64,000 nt of DNA from Celeribacter sp. HF31 (GTDB lineage: Bacteria > Pseudomonadota > Alphaproteobacteria > Rhodobacterales > Rhodobacteraceae): NCBI RefSeq assembly GCF_011806455.1, contig NZ_JAATOT010000009.1, forward strand, positions 38,393 to 102,392. The letters are read 5' to 3'. Shown one piece after another: positions 54,840 through 63,803 of the stretch. A program made the translations under genes and the position numbers. Every line of letters starts with the position of its first letter. Position 1 is the stretch's first letter. The notes under the pieces were generated by a model, which saw only the letters and a list, made by a program, of their open reading frames with translations, did no database searches and had not been told where the DNA came from.

Positions 54840-57104
54840 ATGAAAGATCTGGAAACCTCGGCCCCGACGCCGAATGAAATGGAACTGATCAAAAAGTTCC
54901 TCGACGACACCACGCTGTTTCTCGGCCCCGATCCCGAGATCATGCAGAACCACGATCTCATGCCGCGCACCGCGGATGAGGACGACGCCATTCAAAAGTT
55001 CTCAGACAGCCACATGATCGCGAAAATCCGCGACCGGATTCAATCCGGCTGTGACGAAGGCTATGAGATGGTCGAACAGATGGGCGCAGCGCCCGGCGCG
55101 AAATGGGGCGACGTGATCACCGGCGTCTATTCCGCCTCCGGCGATCTGGCGATTGCCTCGGCGGGCGGCGTTTTGATCTTTTCGGCGCTGGTGCACCACC
55201 CGATCAAGTTCATCATCAAGAACTGGCTGAACGATCCGACGGTCGGTGTGCGCGAAGGCGACGGGTTCATCCACAATGACTCGCGCTACGGCAATGTGCA
55301 CAACACCGACCAGTCGATGATTCTGCCGATCTTCCACGACGGCAAGCTGATCTGCTGGGTTGCCTCGACCGTGCACGAGGGCGAAAACGGCGCGATCGAG
55401 CCGGGCGGCATGCCGTCGATGGCGGAAAGCCCCTCGGATGAAGGGCTCAAGATGTCGCCGTTCAAAGTGGTGGAAAACTACCAGATCAAGCGCGATGTGC
55501 TGACCTTCCTGCAAAACTCGGTGCGCGAGCCGAAGCTGCAATACGAAGACATGAAGGTAAAGCTGTTTGCCTGTTTGCGGATCAAGCAGCGTCTGGAAGA
55601 GACTCTGAATTCGGACGGCCCCGAGGCGCTGACCTCGACCCTGCGTCTGACCATGGAGAACGTGCGCGCCGAAGTGAAACGGCGCATTTCGGAATGGCCG
55701 GACATGACCGTGCGCAGCTATATCATCCAGGACTCGACCCTGCGTGAAAACTGCGTGGTCAAGATCAACTGTAAGCTGACCAAGACCGGCGATCGGCTTA
55801 TTTTCGATTTCCGCGGCTCGTCGCCGGAGTTCACCAACCGGGCGACGAACACCATCGTCGCCGGTCTCAAGGGGATGCTGGCGCAGGTCTTCCTGTGCTA
55901 CGTCTGGCCCGATCTGCCGCGCGGGCAGGCGGCCTTTGCGCCCATCGAGGTGATCACCGACCCGCATTCGATCGTGAACTGTTCCTATGACGCGCCGAAC
56001 TCGCAATCGCTGATGTCGATCTTCACCGGCTTCACCGCGGGTCAGCATGCGGTGGCGAAATTCCTTTATTCCTGCCCGGAAAAGTTCACCAAGGTGCACG
56101 CGCCGACCTTCAACATGATCAACACCTTCATCTGGGGTGGGGTCAGCCAGCACGGCGAGACGCTTGGCAACCTCTGCGCCGATCTCAACGGTATGGGGGC
56201 GGGCGCCACGGCGAACCGGGACGGCGAGCACGCCCTGGCACCGATCTTTGCCACCATGGCCGACATCGGCGAACAGGAGTTGAACGAAGAAGAAGTTCCG
56301 TTCCTGCAACTGGTCTCGAAGAAGATGACCCGCGACGCCATCGCCCCGGGCAAATACCGGGGCGGGCAGGGGTACACGATGATGGTCGCCACCAAGGACT
56401 CGGATCAGTGGGGCTTTATGACCACGGCTGAGGGCGCGAAAATCCCGCCGATCCAGGGCCTGTTCGGCGGCTATGCCTGTGGCACTTACCCGCTGTCCAA
56501 GGTCAAGGATGTGGATGTCTACGAGATCCTGCAGAATACGCCGGAGAAATTCCGCCATTCGATTGAGGAGATCATGAACGAACAGCCGTTCGAGGAGGCG
56601 AGCTACACCACCCACCACATGGGCATGGGCTTTGAGATCTCGAAGCGCGGCGAATTGTTCATGATCAGCCAAGGGGCCGGCGCCGGGTATGGCGACCTGC
56701 TCGAACGCGACCCGGTGAATGTGGTCAAGGACATCGAAGAGGGGCTGATTTCGCCGGAAGTGGCGGCACGTCTCTACAAAGTGGTCTTCGATCACACCAC
56801 GCTGGCGATTGACTTCGAGGCCACCGAGGCGGCCCGCGAAGAAGAACGTCAGGCGCGGATCGCCCGCTCGACCCCCTATGCCGAGTTCATCAAGGGCTGG
56901 AACCAGCCCCAACCGCCCAAGCATCTGAAATATTTCGGCTGTTGGGGAGATGACATCGGCACGCTTTATATGGGGGCCCCGGACCTGACGCGGTCCGGCG
57001 ACGAGCCAAAGCCGAACTACATGCCGCACCCGAAAGACGTGCGCATTGCCGAGCTCGAAGCCCGTCTCGCCGCCGCCGGTATCGGGGGAGGTGAAAAGAA
57101 ATGA
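54840..57104 (+). CDS. apc4: ATP-dependent (acetophenone-type) carboxylase, HyuB-like subunit
   Basis: A 754-residue (about 84 kDa) hydantoinase B-like subunit. Seen are SGDLAIASAGGVLIFSALVHHP near residue 100, EGDGFIHNDSRYGNVHNTDQSM near 138, and IFTGFTAGQHAVAKF near 395. Acetone and acetophenone carboxylases need this chain to carboxylate the ketone carbon. The last residues (KRIAELEARL) are coiled. It overlaps the fifth gene by four bases. Confidence 0.8.
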   Translation: MKDLETSAPTPNEMELIKKFLDDTTLFLGPDPEIMQNHDLMPRTADEDDAIQKFSDSHMIAKIRDRIQSGCDEGYEMVEQMGAAPGAKWGDVITGVYSASGDLAIASAGGVLIFSALVHHPIKFIIKNWLNDPTVGVREGDGFIHNDSRYGNVHNTDQSMILPIFHDGKLICWVASTVHEGENGAIEPGGMPSMAESPSDEGLKMSPFKVVENYQIKRDVLTFLQNSVREPKLQYEDMKVKLFACLRIKQRLEETLNSDGPEALTSTLRLTMENVRAEVKRRISEWPDMTVRSYIIQDSTLRENCVVKINCKLTKTGDRLIFDFRGSSPEFTNRATNTIVAGLKGMLAQVFLCYVWPDLPRGQAAFAPIEVITDPHSIVNCSYDAPNSQSLMSIFTGFTAGQHAVAKFLYSCPEKFTKVHAPTFNMINTFIWGGVSQHGETLGNLCADLNGMGAGATANRDGEHALAPIFATMADIGEQELNEEEVPFLQLVSKKMTRDAIAPGKYRGGQGYTMMVATKDSDQWGFMTTAEGAKIPPIQGLFGGYACGTYPLSKVKDVDVYEILQNTPEKFRHSIEEIMNEQPFEEASYTTHHMGMGFEISKRGELFMISQGAGAGYGDLLERDPVNVVKDIEEGLISPEVAARLYKVVFDHTTLAIDFEATEAAREEERQARIARSTPYAEFIKGWNQPQPPKHLKYFGCWGDDIGTLYMGAPDLTRSGDEPKPNYMPHPKDVRIAELEARLAAAGIGGGEKK

Positions 57105-57931
57105 GCAAATCTCTCGCAGATGATCTGCCCGATGCGACGGGTACGAAGGCGCTGCGGGTCTGGTTGGAGTCGTCGGGCTACGCCCGGCGGCTGCTGCTGG
57201 GCCAGGACGGAGATCCCTGGGCCGACGGTGCGGCGAAATACCTGTCCTTCTTCACACAGGCCCGGGGATTGCTCCGTTCGGATGTCGCGGTGGTCAACCT
57301 GGGCGATCTGTTCCGCTCATGGATCGCGCGGCACCCGGATCTCGCCGCCGAGATGGGATCGAAGAAACGTGCGACCTATCCGCTGCGCCGGATGCTCGAA
57401 GAGGCCAGGCCGCGCGCGCTTCTCGATGAGGTGGTCGAGGCCGTCGCCGCCCATCTTCAGGGGCAAATCCCGCTGGTGCTTGCCATGCCCGCACCCGGAG
57501 CGTGGCTGGCAGAAGCGCAGATGTGCGCTGGACGCCCCGTCGAAGTGGATGTCGACACCACCGAAGACGCCGCCATGTACATCGCGGATTTCATCCGCTG
57601 TGTCGCGCAACGCCCGGTGGGTGGGCTGTTGCTTGAAGAAAGCGAGACACCCGGCGCGGTGTCCGCCTACACGCCATTGTTCAACGCCGCCAAACATTAC
57701 CGTTGGGCCGTAGTCGGACGTGGCGTTTCTGCCGGTCAGGAGGGGTCGTTCGATGCGGTGATCGGTTTGGGCGACAAGGTGCAAGGCTGCGATGTGAGTG
57801 CGGCGCTCTTCGGTGGGATGGACCTCCCCAAGACGGCCCCCGCGCAATTCCTCTATGCGCAGGTGCCCGTGGATCATCCCCCGGAGGCCGTGCTTGACGC
57901 GGTTGCACGGCTGCAAGGTCTGCCCGCCTGA
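57101..57931 (+). CDS. apc5: Carboxylase epsilon-type accessory subunit
   Basis: A 276-residue (about 30 kDa) protein of no recognised general fold. Position and size match the fifth, loosely held subunit of acetophenone carboxylase, which is required for activity. It contains AMPAPGAWLAEAQMCAGRPVEVDVDTTEDAAMYIADFIRC near residue 127-165. Three-subunit acetone carboxylases lack such a protein, which is one reason to favour the acetophenone type. It is followed by a strong terminator. Confidence 0.7.
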   Translation: MSKSLADDLPDATGTKALRVWLESSGYARRLLLGQDGDPWADGAAKYLSFFTQARGLLRSDVAVVNLGDLFRSWIARHPDLAAEMGSKKRATYPLRRMLEEARPRALLDEVVEAVAAHLQGQIPLVLAMPAPGAWLAEAQMCAGRPVEVDVDTTEDAAMYIADFIRCVAQRPVGGLLLEESETPGAVSAYTPLFNAAKHYRWAVVGRGVSAGQEGSFDAVIGLGDKVQGCDVSAALFGGMDLPKTAPAQFLYAQVPVDHPPEAVLDAVARLQGLPA

Positions 57932-57964
57932 TTGCCGGGTCGCATGACGACACACCCTGACGGC

Positions 57965-57999
57965 AACGGCCCTCCGGATTTCCGGCGGGCCGTTTTTCA
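57965..57999 (+). terminator. Rho-independent terminator of the apc operon
   Basis: Stem AACGGCCC / GGGCCGTT (57965-57972 and 57987-57994) with an inner CCGGA/TCCGG stem, followed by TTTTT on the plus strand. Ends apc1-5 before the convergent regulator gene. Confidence 0.88.
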
Positions 58000-58022
58000 T
58001 TCCGGAATAGGGCGGAGCGCCG

Positions 58023-60011
58023 TTATTGCCGCATCCGCTCCAGCGCCTCCTTCAGGCCAAGTTTGTCCAGACGAAGATAGAGCGTGCTCTTGGCAATCCC
58101 GAGATCGCGCGCCACCGAGGTCAGATTGCCACGGTGCCGTTCGATCGCGGCGACGATGGCGGCGCGTTCGGCCTGTTGCAGCGGAGTCAGCCCCTCGGGA
58201 TCGGAGGCACCGTCGCGGGTCATGACCGACCAGTCCATCGGCAGGTGTTCCACCCCCAACGCCGCACCGCCGCTTTCGAGGACCATCCCCTCAAGCACAT
58301 TGCGGAGCTCGCGGATATTGCCCGGCCAGTCGTGATCGGCAAACCGATCATAGAGTCCCGGCTCAATAACCGGGACCGCCATTTCGTAGCGTTTCGCGAT
58401 CTGGGTCAGCAGATGTTCCGACAGACCCGGCAAATCCGTCAGGCGTTCGCGGAGCGCGGGCAGGCGAAGGGATGTGACCGCAATCCGGTAAAACAGATCC
58501 ATACGGAAGCGACCCTCTGCCGAATCCGATTTCAGGTCGCGGTTGGTGGCCGAGATCAGGCGCAGCTTGACCTTGCGCGGGGTGTTTTCGCCAAGCCGGT
58601 AGACCTCGCCGCTTTCCAGAACCCGCAACAGATGCGGTTGCAGATCGAGCGGCATTTCACCGATCTCGTCGAGAAACAGCGTGCCGCCATCGGCCGCTTC
58701 GATCTTGCCTTTCATGCCGCCACGCCGCGCGCCGGTGAAGGCGCCTTCGGCATAGCCGAACAATTCGCTGGTCAGAAGCTCGCGCGAGAAGCCGCCGCAA
58801 TTGACCGCCACAAAGGGCCCCTGGGCCTGCGGTCCGCTTTCGTGCAGCGCCTGGGCAAAGGCATCCTTGCCGACCCCCGTTTCCCCGAGCAGCAACACCG
58901 GGGCGGGGCTTTTGGCCAGAAGAGAGGCCCGGCGCAGGGCTTCGAGATAGGCCGGGGCCGATCCGCTCAACCGGGCAAAGGCATCGGTCGTGCCCGCCAC
59001 CCCGACCGGGGCGGTTTCCCGTTTCGGCGTGCGTCGCACCACTGCCGAGCGATCCGGCAGCACCAAAACCGACCCAAGCCGCTCTCCATCGATCTCGATG
59101 GGTTCGATCCAGTCGCGGTCCACCCATTGCGGCAGGTTTTCGGGAGAAATCCGTCCGTTGCGCCAGGGCAGGGTGACGTCGCGCAGCACAAGATCGCGCA
59201 GACCATGGCTCTTGGCCCATTCCGTCATCACCGCCGCCGCGCGTTCATTGGTCTTGATCGGCGTGCCCGAGCGGTCGAACACGATGATCCCGTCCCGGTC
59301 GGCCTTTTGCAGCCGGTCGAGACAATGATCGAGCAACCGGTAGCGCAGGTTCATTTCCCGCTGCGCCAGACGGTTCTCGATCCGCCCCGCCGCGGTGATC
59401 GCCAGAGACAGGCTGTGGCGGCTGTAACTTTCGCTCAGACCGGAAATATCGAGCGCGCCGACAATGCCGCCGCTCGCCGGATCACGGATCACACTGGCCG
59501 AACAGGACCAGCGCTGAATGCCGGAACAATAATGTTCGGAGGAGTGAATCTGAATCGGCTGGCCGATCTCGATCGCCGTCCCGATCGCGTTCGTGCCGCA
59601 GGTCTCCTCGCTCCAGTTGGCGCCGGGCATCAGATGGATCGCCTCTGTGCCGTCGCGCAGGGCGTTGTCGCCTTCGACGCTCAGCACCACCCCGGAGGCA
59701 TCCGTCAACACCATCACCGTCCCGGTTTCGAACAGGAAGTCGCGGGCCGAAGCGATGATCGAACTGCTGGCCCGCACCAGCTCTTCGCTGTCGGTCAGAA
59801 GATCGTAAAGCGCATCGCCCTGCGCCGGGGGCGGGGCGCCGTCGCGCCCGGGATCGACGGCGCCATGGCACCGCCGCCAGGAATCGTCGATCAGCCGTCG
59901 CACGGCATCCGAGCCGCTATCCTGTCCGGACAGGAACTTTTCCCAGGTGGATTGCACCTGACGGTCGTTTTCCGGATGCGAAAATCTTTGCCGCAAAGCC
60001 GTTGCAGGCAT
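58023..60011 (-). CDS. AcoR-type sigma-54-dependent transcriptional activator
   Basis: A 662-residue enhancer-binding protein. The N-terminal GAF-type sensor (about residues 75-195) includes [16 protein letters not shown] and [17 protein letters not shown], as in AcoR and acetone-carboxylase regulators. The AAA+ domain has Walker [11 protein letters not shown] near 377, sigma-54-contact motif GAFTGA near 423-428 and Walker [15 protein letters not shown]. The Fis-type helix-turn-helix is at the C terminus ([24 protein letters not shown]). ATG at 60011 follows GGGAGGAG. Convergent with apc and divergent from cobW-rpoN. It probably senses the ketone. Confidence 0.93.
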   Translation of the reverse strand: MPATALRQRFSHPENDRQVQSTWEKFLSGQDSGSDAVRRLIDDSWRRCHGAVDPGRDGAPPPAQGDALYDLLTDSEELVRASSSIIASARDFLFETGTVMVLTDASGVVLSVEGDNALRDGTEAIHLMPGANWSEETCGTNAIGTAIEIGQPIQIHSSEHYCSGIQRWSCSASVIRDPASGGIVGALDISGLSESYSRHSLSLAITAAGRIENRLAQREMNLRYRLLDHCLDRLQKADRDGIIVFDRSGTPIKTNERAAAVMTEWAKSHGLRDLVLRDVTLPWRNGRISPENLPQWVDRDWIEPIEIDGERLGSVLVLPDRSAVVRRTPKRETAPVGVAGTTDAFARLSGSAPAYLEALRRASLLAKSPAPVLLLGETGVGKDAFAQALHESGPQAQGPFVAVNCGGFSRELLTSELFGYAEGAFTGARRGGMKGKIEAADGGTLFLDEIGEMPLDLQPHLLRVLESGEVYRLGENTPRKVKLRLISATNRDLKSDSAEGRFRMDLFYRIAVTSLRLPALRERLTDLPGLSEHLLTQIAKRYEMAVPVIEPGLYDRFADHDWPGNIRELRNVLEGMVLESGGAALGVEHLPMDWSVMTRDGASDPEGLTPLQQAERAAIVAAIERHRGNLTSVARDLGIAKSTLYLRLDKLGLKEALERMRQ

Positions 60012-60457
60012 TCGGTGTCTCCTCCCTTGGTCTGTCGGCGGTCTTTCACCCGCACCCTCGCAGCGGGTCCCTCCCCGGACCCAGCGCCGCGTTCGTTGCC
60101 CTTCGAGAGGGCACGACATGATGAGGCCCGAAGCCTAGCATTATTTTCCCCACGGCAAAACGTTTTGCCAAAACGCATATCCTTTTCGGCCCCGTCCAAA
60201 CGGCTTGCAAAGACCCGAAATGGGGCGGTTTTGGGGTGGAACACCTTCCAAAGAGACACCTGCACGACACCGGAAATTCCGCGCCGCGTGCCGCCGCAAG
60301 TCGGTCGGGTGTTGGTCTGTGAGGTGATCGAATTTCGAACGCCTGCGTCTGGCTCGCGGAGGATGCGACAGGGCGCCCGGCTCTAAGCCCTTGAGTGGCA
60401 GGGCATAGGCGCGCACGGTAAGAAACCTGCTTCTCCTAGGGCAGGTAGTGGGAGGAA
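60012..60457. promoter_or_regulatory. Divergent regulatory region between activator and cobW-rpoN
   Basis: A 446-bp gap. GGCAAAACGTTTTGCC at 60154-60169 is a perfect 16-bp palindrome, and the half-site CAAAACG also occurs at 60169-60175. TGGCAGGGCATAGGCG (60396-60411) has the GG and GC dinucleotides of a sigma-54 -24/-12 element at correct spacing, 47 bp before the cobW start. A likely arrangement is activator bound at the palindrome and sigma-54 RNA polymerase at 60396. Confidence 0.65.
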
Positions 60458-61723
60458 ATGATGGAAAATGGTACCGCAAAAGTCGCGCATGTCCTGAGAC
60501 AAGGGACAGGCGGGCGTATTCCGGTCACGATCCTGACCGGGTTTTTGGGCGCTGGCAAAACCACCATGCTGAACCGGCTGGTGACACGGCCCGACATGGC
60601 TGGCGTGGCGGTTTTCATCAACGAATTGGGCGATATCGGCATCGATCACCATCTGGTGGAGCGAATCGATGATGCCCTGGTGATTCTCGACAGTGGCTGC
60701 CTGTGCTGTACCGTTCAGGGCGATCTGATTGCGGCCTTGATGCGCCTGCACCAGCAAATGGCCCGCCGCGAGATCGCCCCTGTACAGCGCGTGGTGATTG
60801 AGTCCACGGGACTTGCCGATCCCAGTCCGGTGGTCCGCGCGTTGATGGAAGACCGGCAGGTTTCGGCCCGGTTCCGCTGTGACGGGGTGCTGACCGTGGT
60901 CGATGCCACCCGCATGCGCGATCAGCTTGCCCGTCACCGCGAAGCCATGGCGCAGATTTCGATGGCAGACCGCCTGTTGCTGTCGAAATGCGATCGGGCC
61001 GGACGGGTCGAACAGGACGCCGTGATCCGGACGCTGAACGAGCTCAACCCGACGGCTGCGCATGTGATGCTCGATCACGGGGCCTGCGACCCGAAGGATT
61101 TGTTTTCCGGCGGTCTCTATGCCGAGGAGGACGCGCCCCTGAGCCTTGACGATTGGTTGGGACCAGCCCTGTCGATCACCGGAAATGGCCAGATCGGCGC
61201 ATCACATTCAGCGCCGCTTGGAGGGAATCAGGGACACGTCGGCCTGCATTCCGGCCAGGTGCGCAGCTTTGTCGTCAGTTTCGACACGGCGCCGGGATGG
61301 CGCGGCCTTGCGGTCGGGCTGGGAGAGATCCTGTCGGATTACGCGGGAAAATTGCTCCGGGTGAAAGGATTGGTGGCCCTGCCGGGATTGGATGCGCCGA
61401 TGGCATTGCAATGCGTCGAAGATGTCGCCTACGCGCCGGTCAAGCTCAATGCCTGGCCCCGCACCGGCCCGCTGGCCGATGGCGTCGGGCGTCTGGTGTT
61501 CATCGGAGAGGGTCTCACGCAAGAGGACGAGCGCATCATTCGCGACCGGCTGGCGCATCTGCCGGGGGACCGCGAAGCTTTGCGGCGCTCCGCCGCGACA
61601 CCCGGCTTGCCGACCCGCAACTGGCTTTTGGAACGAGCGCCTTTCACGCCGCATGAACGCCTGACCTCGGAGGCCTTTCTCATCCAGCCCCGTTTCCTCC
61701 GAGAGGCCGGACACAATGGATAA
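60458..61723 (+). CDS. CobW/COG0523-family GTPase, possible metallochaperone
   Basis: A 421-residue G3E GTPase: Walker A GFLGAGKTTMLNRL near residue 29, metal-binding CxCC as SGCLCCT near 85, Walker B-like ESTGLADP near 120 and the NKxD-equivalent SKCDRAG near 173. The C-terminal CobW domain ends in TRNWLLERAPF. Members insert Zn, Fe or Co into enzymes. Next to a carboxylase with a Cys-rich zinc subunit, metal loading is plausible. Two adjacent ATGs (60458, 60461); the second has better spacing from GGAGG. First gene of an operon with rpoN. Confidence 0.88.
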   Translation: MMENGTAKVAHVLRQGTGGRIPVTILTGFLGAGKTTMLNRLVTRPDMAGVAVFINELGDIGIDHHLVERIDDALVILDSGCLCCTVQGDLIAALMRLHQQMARREIAPVQRVVIESTGLADPSPVVRALMEDRQVSARFRCDGVLTVVDATRMRDQLARHREAMAQISMADRLLLSKCDRAGRVEQDAVIRTLNELNPTAAHVMLDHGACDPKDLFSGGLYAEEDAPLSLDDWLGPALSITGNGQIGASHSAPLGGNQGHVGLHSGQVRSFVVSFDTAPGWRGLAVGLGEILSDYAGKLLRVKGLVALPGLDAPMALQCVEDVAYAPVKLNAWPRTGPLADGVGRLVFIGEGLTQEDERIIRDRLAHLPGDREALRRSAATPGLPTRNWLLERAPFTPHERLTSEAFLIQPRFLREAGHNG

Positions 61724-61756
61724 GACCAAGCCAACCGACCGGAAAGAAGACGTAAG

Positions 61757-63076
61757 ATGAGCGGTCTTCATCTGCAACAGGGCACGTCGCAGCGCCTCAC
61801 CCAGGTGATGCAGCGCGCCATCGGGCTATTGCAGATGGATCATGCCGATCTGGCCGGATTTCTGATCGCGGAGGCGGCGGAGAACCCCTGCCTGACGCTC
61901 ACTTTGCCACAGGCAGACCCGGACACCGACGCCCCCGACCGCACCGACGCCGAGCGCAGAACCTTGCCCGGCCCCTGGCGTCCGGCGTTCCTCGGCAGCG
62001 GCGATGAGATCGACACGCTTCGGGCACAGGCCGACGGCCTTCATGCGCATGTGGCCCGACAAATCGGCCTGATCTTTCGCGACGCGCGGGCGCGGGACAT
62101 TGCGATGATCTTTCTCGAGCATCTGGAACCCAGCGGCTGGCTCGGTGCTCCGCTCGAAGACATAGCGCGACAAGCCGGCTGTTCGATGGCCGAGGCCGAG
62201 GCGGTGCTCACCCGCCTGCATGAGGTCGAACCCGCGGGCCTTTTTGCGCGCTCCCTCGCGGAATGCCTGCGCTTGCAACTCGAAGAGGCGGGCGAACTGA
62301 CCCTGCCGATGGCCCGCCTGCTCGACGCTCTGCCGCTTTTGGCGAAGGGCGACACCGCCGCGCTGCTGTCCCGCTGCGAGGTCGATGCCGAAGAATTGGC
62401 CGCGCTGGTGACCCGGCTGCGTCGGCTCGATCCCAAACCGGGGTCGCATTTCGACGACGCACCGGAGCTGCGCCGGGCACCGGATCTGATTGCCGAGCGC
62501 GATGAACTGGGACAGTGGCATGTCGCGTTGAACTCGGCCACCGCCCCGCGCATCGCGATCACGCCGCACGGCGGAGCCGAACATCGCACGGCGCTGAAAG
62601 AGGCACGCTGGCTGGAGCGGACGGTGTCGCGTCGCAATGCTCTCGTGCTGGATGTCGCGGCCCATGTTCTGTCTGTCCAGCGTGAGTTTCTCGAACAGGG
62701 GCCGGTGCATCTCAAACCGCTGAGCTGTGCGGATGTGGCCGAAAAACTCGGTGTACATGAAACGACGATCAACCGGGTGCGCAACGGGCTTTTGATCCAG
62801 ACCCCGCGCGGCATGATGTCGATGCGAGCCTTCTTCGCCCGCGGCGGGACAGGGCACAGAGATGGATCGCATGTCCCGGCCGAAGCGATTTCGGCGCGGA
62901 TCGCGGATTTGATTGCAGCAGAACGCCCGGACAAGCCGTTGACCGATCAGCAACTGGCCACCCGCCTGGCGGAGGTCGGGCTGCGCGTGTCGCGTCGGAC
63001 GGTGTCGAACCGGCGTCGCATGGCCGGGTTCCCCAACGCGGCAGAAAGACAGATTTCAAAAGGGAGAGAAGAGTGA
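61757..63076 (+). CDS. rpoN: Paralogous sigma-54 factor (RpoN) with altered RpoN box
   Basis: A 439-residue sigma-54. Region I at the N terminus is Gln-rich ([24 protein letters not shown]... NPCL), region II is short and acidic, the core-binding domain follows, and the HTH is [28 protein letters not shown] near residue 330-360. The C-terminal RpoN box, normally ARRTVAKYRE, reads [10 protein letters not shown] (residues 412-421). The box contacts the -24 GG, so promoter choice may differ. Its stop overlaps the CoA-transferase start. Clustering with its activator is like the dedicated RpoN copies of Rhodobacter sphaeroides. Confidence 0.9.
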   Translation: MSGLHLQQGTSQRLTQVMQRAIGLLQMDHADLAGFLIAEAAENPCLTLTLPQADPDTDAPDRTDAERRTLPGPWRPAFLGSGDEIDTLRAQADGLHAHVARQIGLIFRDARARDIAMIFLEHLEPSGWLGAPLEDIARQAGCSMAEAEAVLTRLHEVEPAGLFARSLAECLRLQLEEAGELTLPMARLLDALPLLAKGDTAALLSRCEVDAEELAALVTRLRRLDPKPGSHFDDAPELRRAPDLIAERDELGQWHVALNSATAPRIAITPHGGAEHRTALKEARWLERTVSRRNALVLDVAAHVLSVQREFLEQGPVHLKPLSCADVAEKLGVHETTINRVRNGLLIQTPRGMMSMRAFFARGGTGHRDGSHVPAEAISARIADLIAAERPDKPLTDQQLATRLAEVGLRVSRRTVSNRRRMAGFPNAAERQISKGREE

Positions 63077-63768
63077 ACAAGGTATGTGCAAGCGCGACCG
63101 AGGCGCTCGACGGAATGCTCGAAGACGGCATGCTGATTGCCGCTGGCGGATTTGGCCTGTGCGGCATCCCCGAGCTGTTGATCGACGCGCTCGTGGAGAG
63201 CGGCGTGAAAGACATCACCATCGCGTCCAACAATTGTGGCGTTGACGGATTTGGTCTCGGCAAACTGCTCGACACCCGCCAGATCAAGAAAATGATGGCC
63301 TCCTACGTGGGCGAAAACGCGGAATTCATGCGCCAGTATCTCTCGGGCGAACTGGAGCTGGAATTCAACCCGCAGGGCACGCTGGCCGAGCGGATGCGCG
63401 CAGGCGGGGCTGGCATTCCGGGGTTTTACACCAAGACGGGCGTCGGAACAGTCATCGCCGAGGGCAAGGATCACCGCGACTTTGGCGGCGAGACCTACAT
63501 CTTGGAGGAGGGCATTTTCGCCGATCTTTCCATCGTGAAGGCGTGGAAAGCCGACGAGAGCGGCAATGCGATCTTCCGCAAGACCGCGCGCAATTTCAAT
63601 CCGCCCGCGGCGATGTGCGGCAAGGTCTGCATCATGGAGGTTGAGGAAATCGTGCCGGTTGGCGCGCTCGACCCCGACGCGATCCACCTGCCGGGCATCT
63701 ATGTGCACCGCCTGATCCAGGGCGAACACGAAAAACGCATCGAACAGCGGACGACGCGTAGGAGATAG
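63073..63768 (+). CDS. 3-oxoacid CoA-transferase subunit A
   Basis: A 231-residue subunit A of a succinyl-CoA:3-oxoacid CoA-transferase. It starts with GTG, overlapping the rpoN stop (GTGA). Signature [16 protein letters not shown] near residue 26, [14 protein letters not shown] near 52, and [21 protein letters not shown] near 107. It transfers CoA to a 3-oxoacid such as acetoacetate, benzoylacetate or 3-oxoadipate. Genomic context favours the product of the carboxylase operon. Subunit B follows. Confidence 0.94.
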   Translation: MNKVCASATEALDGMLEDGMLIAAGGFGLCGIPELLIDALVESGVKDITIASNNCGVDGFGLGKLLDTRQIKKMMASYVGENAEFMRQYLSGELELEFNPQGTLAERMRAGGAGIPGFYTKTGVGTVIAEGKDHRDFGGETYILEEGIFADLSIVKAWKADESGNAIFRKTARNFNPPAAMCGKVCIMEVEEIVPVGALDPDAIHLPGIYVHRLIQGEHEKRIEQRTTRRR

Positions 63769-63803
63769 CCCGATCGTACGTAATACAAAGAGGAGGTGGA
63801 CGA

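Noticed and set aside
52575..57029. Two very long minus-strand open frames (806 and 675 codons)
   Set aside because: Antisense to the carboxylase subunits; composition Arg/His-rich and not protein-like.
50160..57931. Acetone carboxylase (AcxABC) or hydantoinase as the call for the large operon
   Set aside because: Five genes with two HyuA-like chains and a separate fifth subunit do not fit a three-subunit or two-subunit enzyme, though acetone remains a possible substrate.
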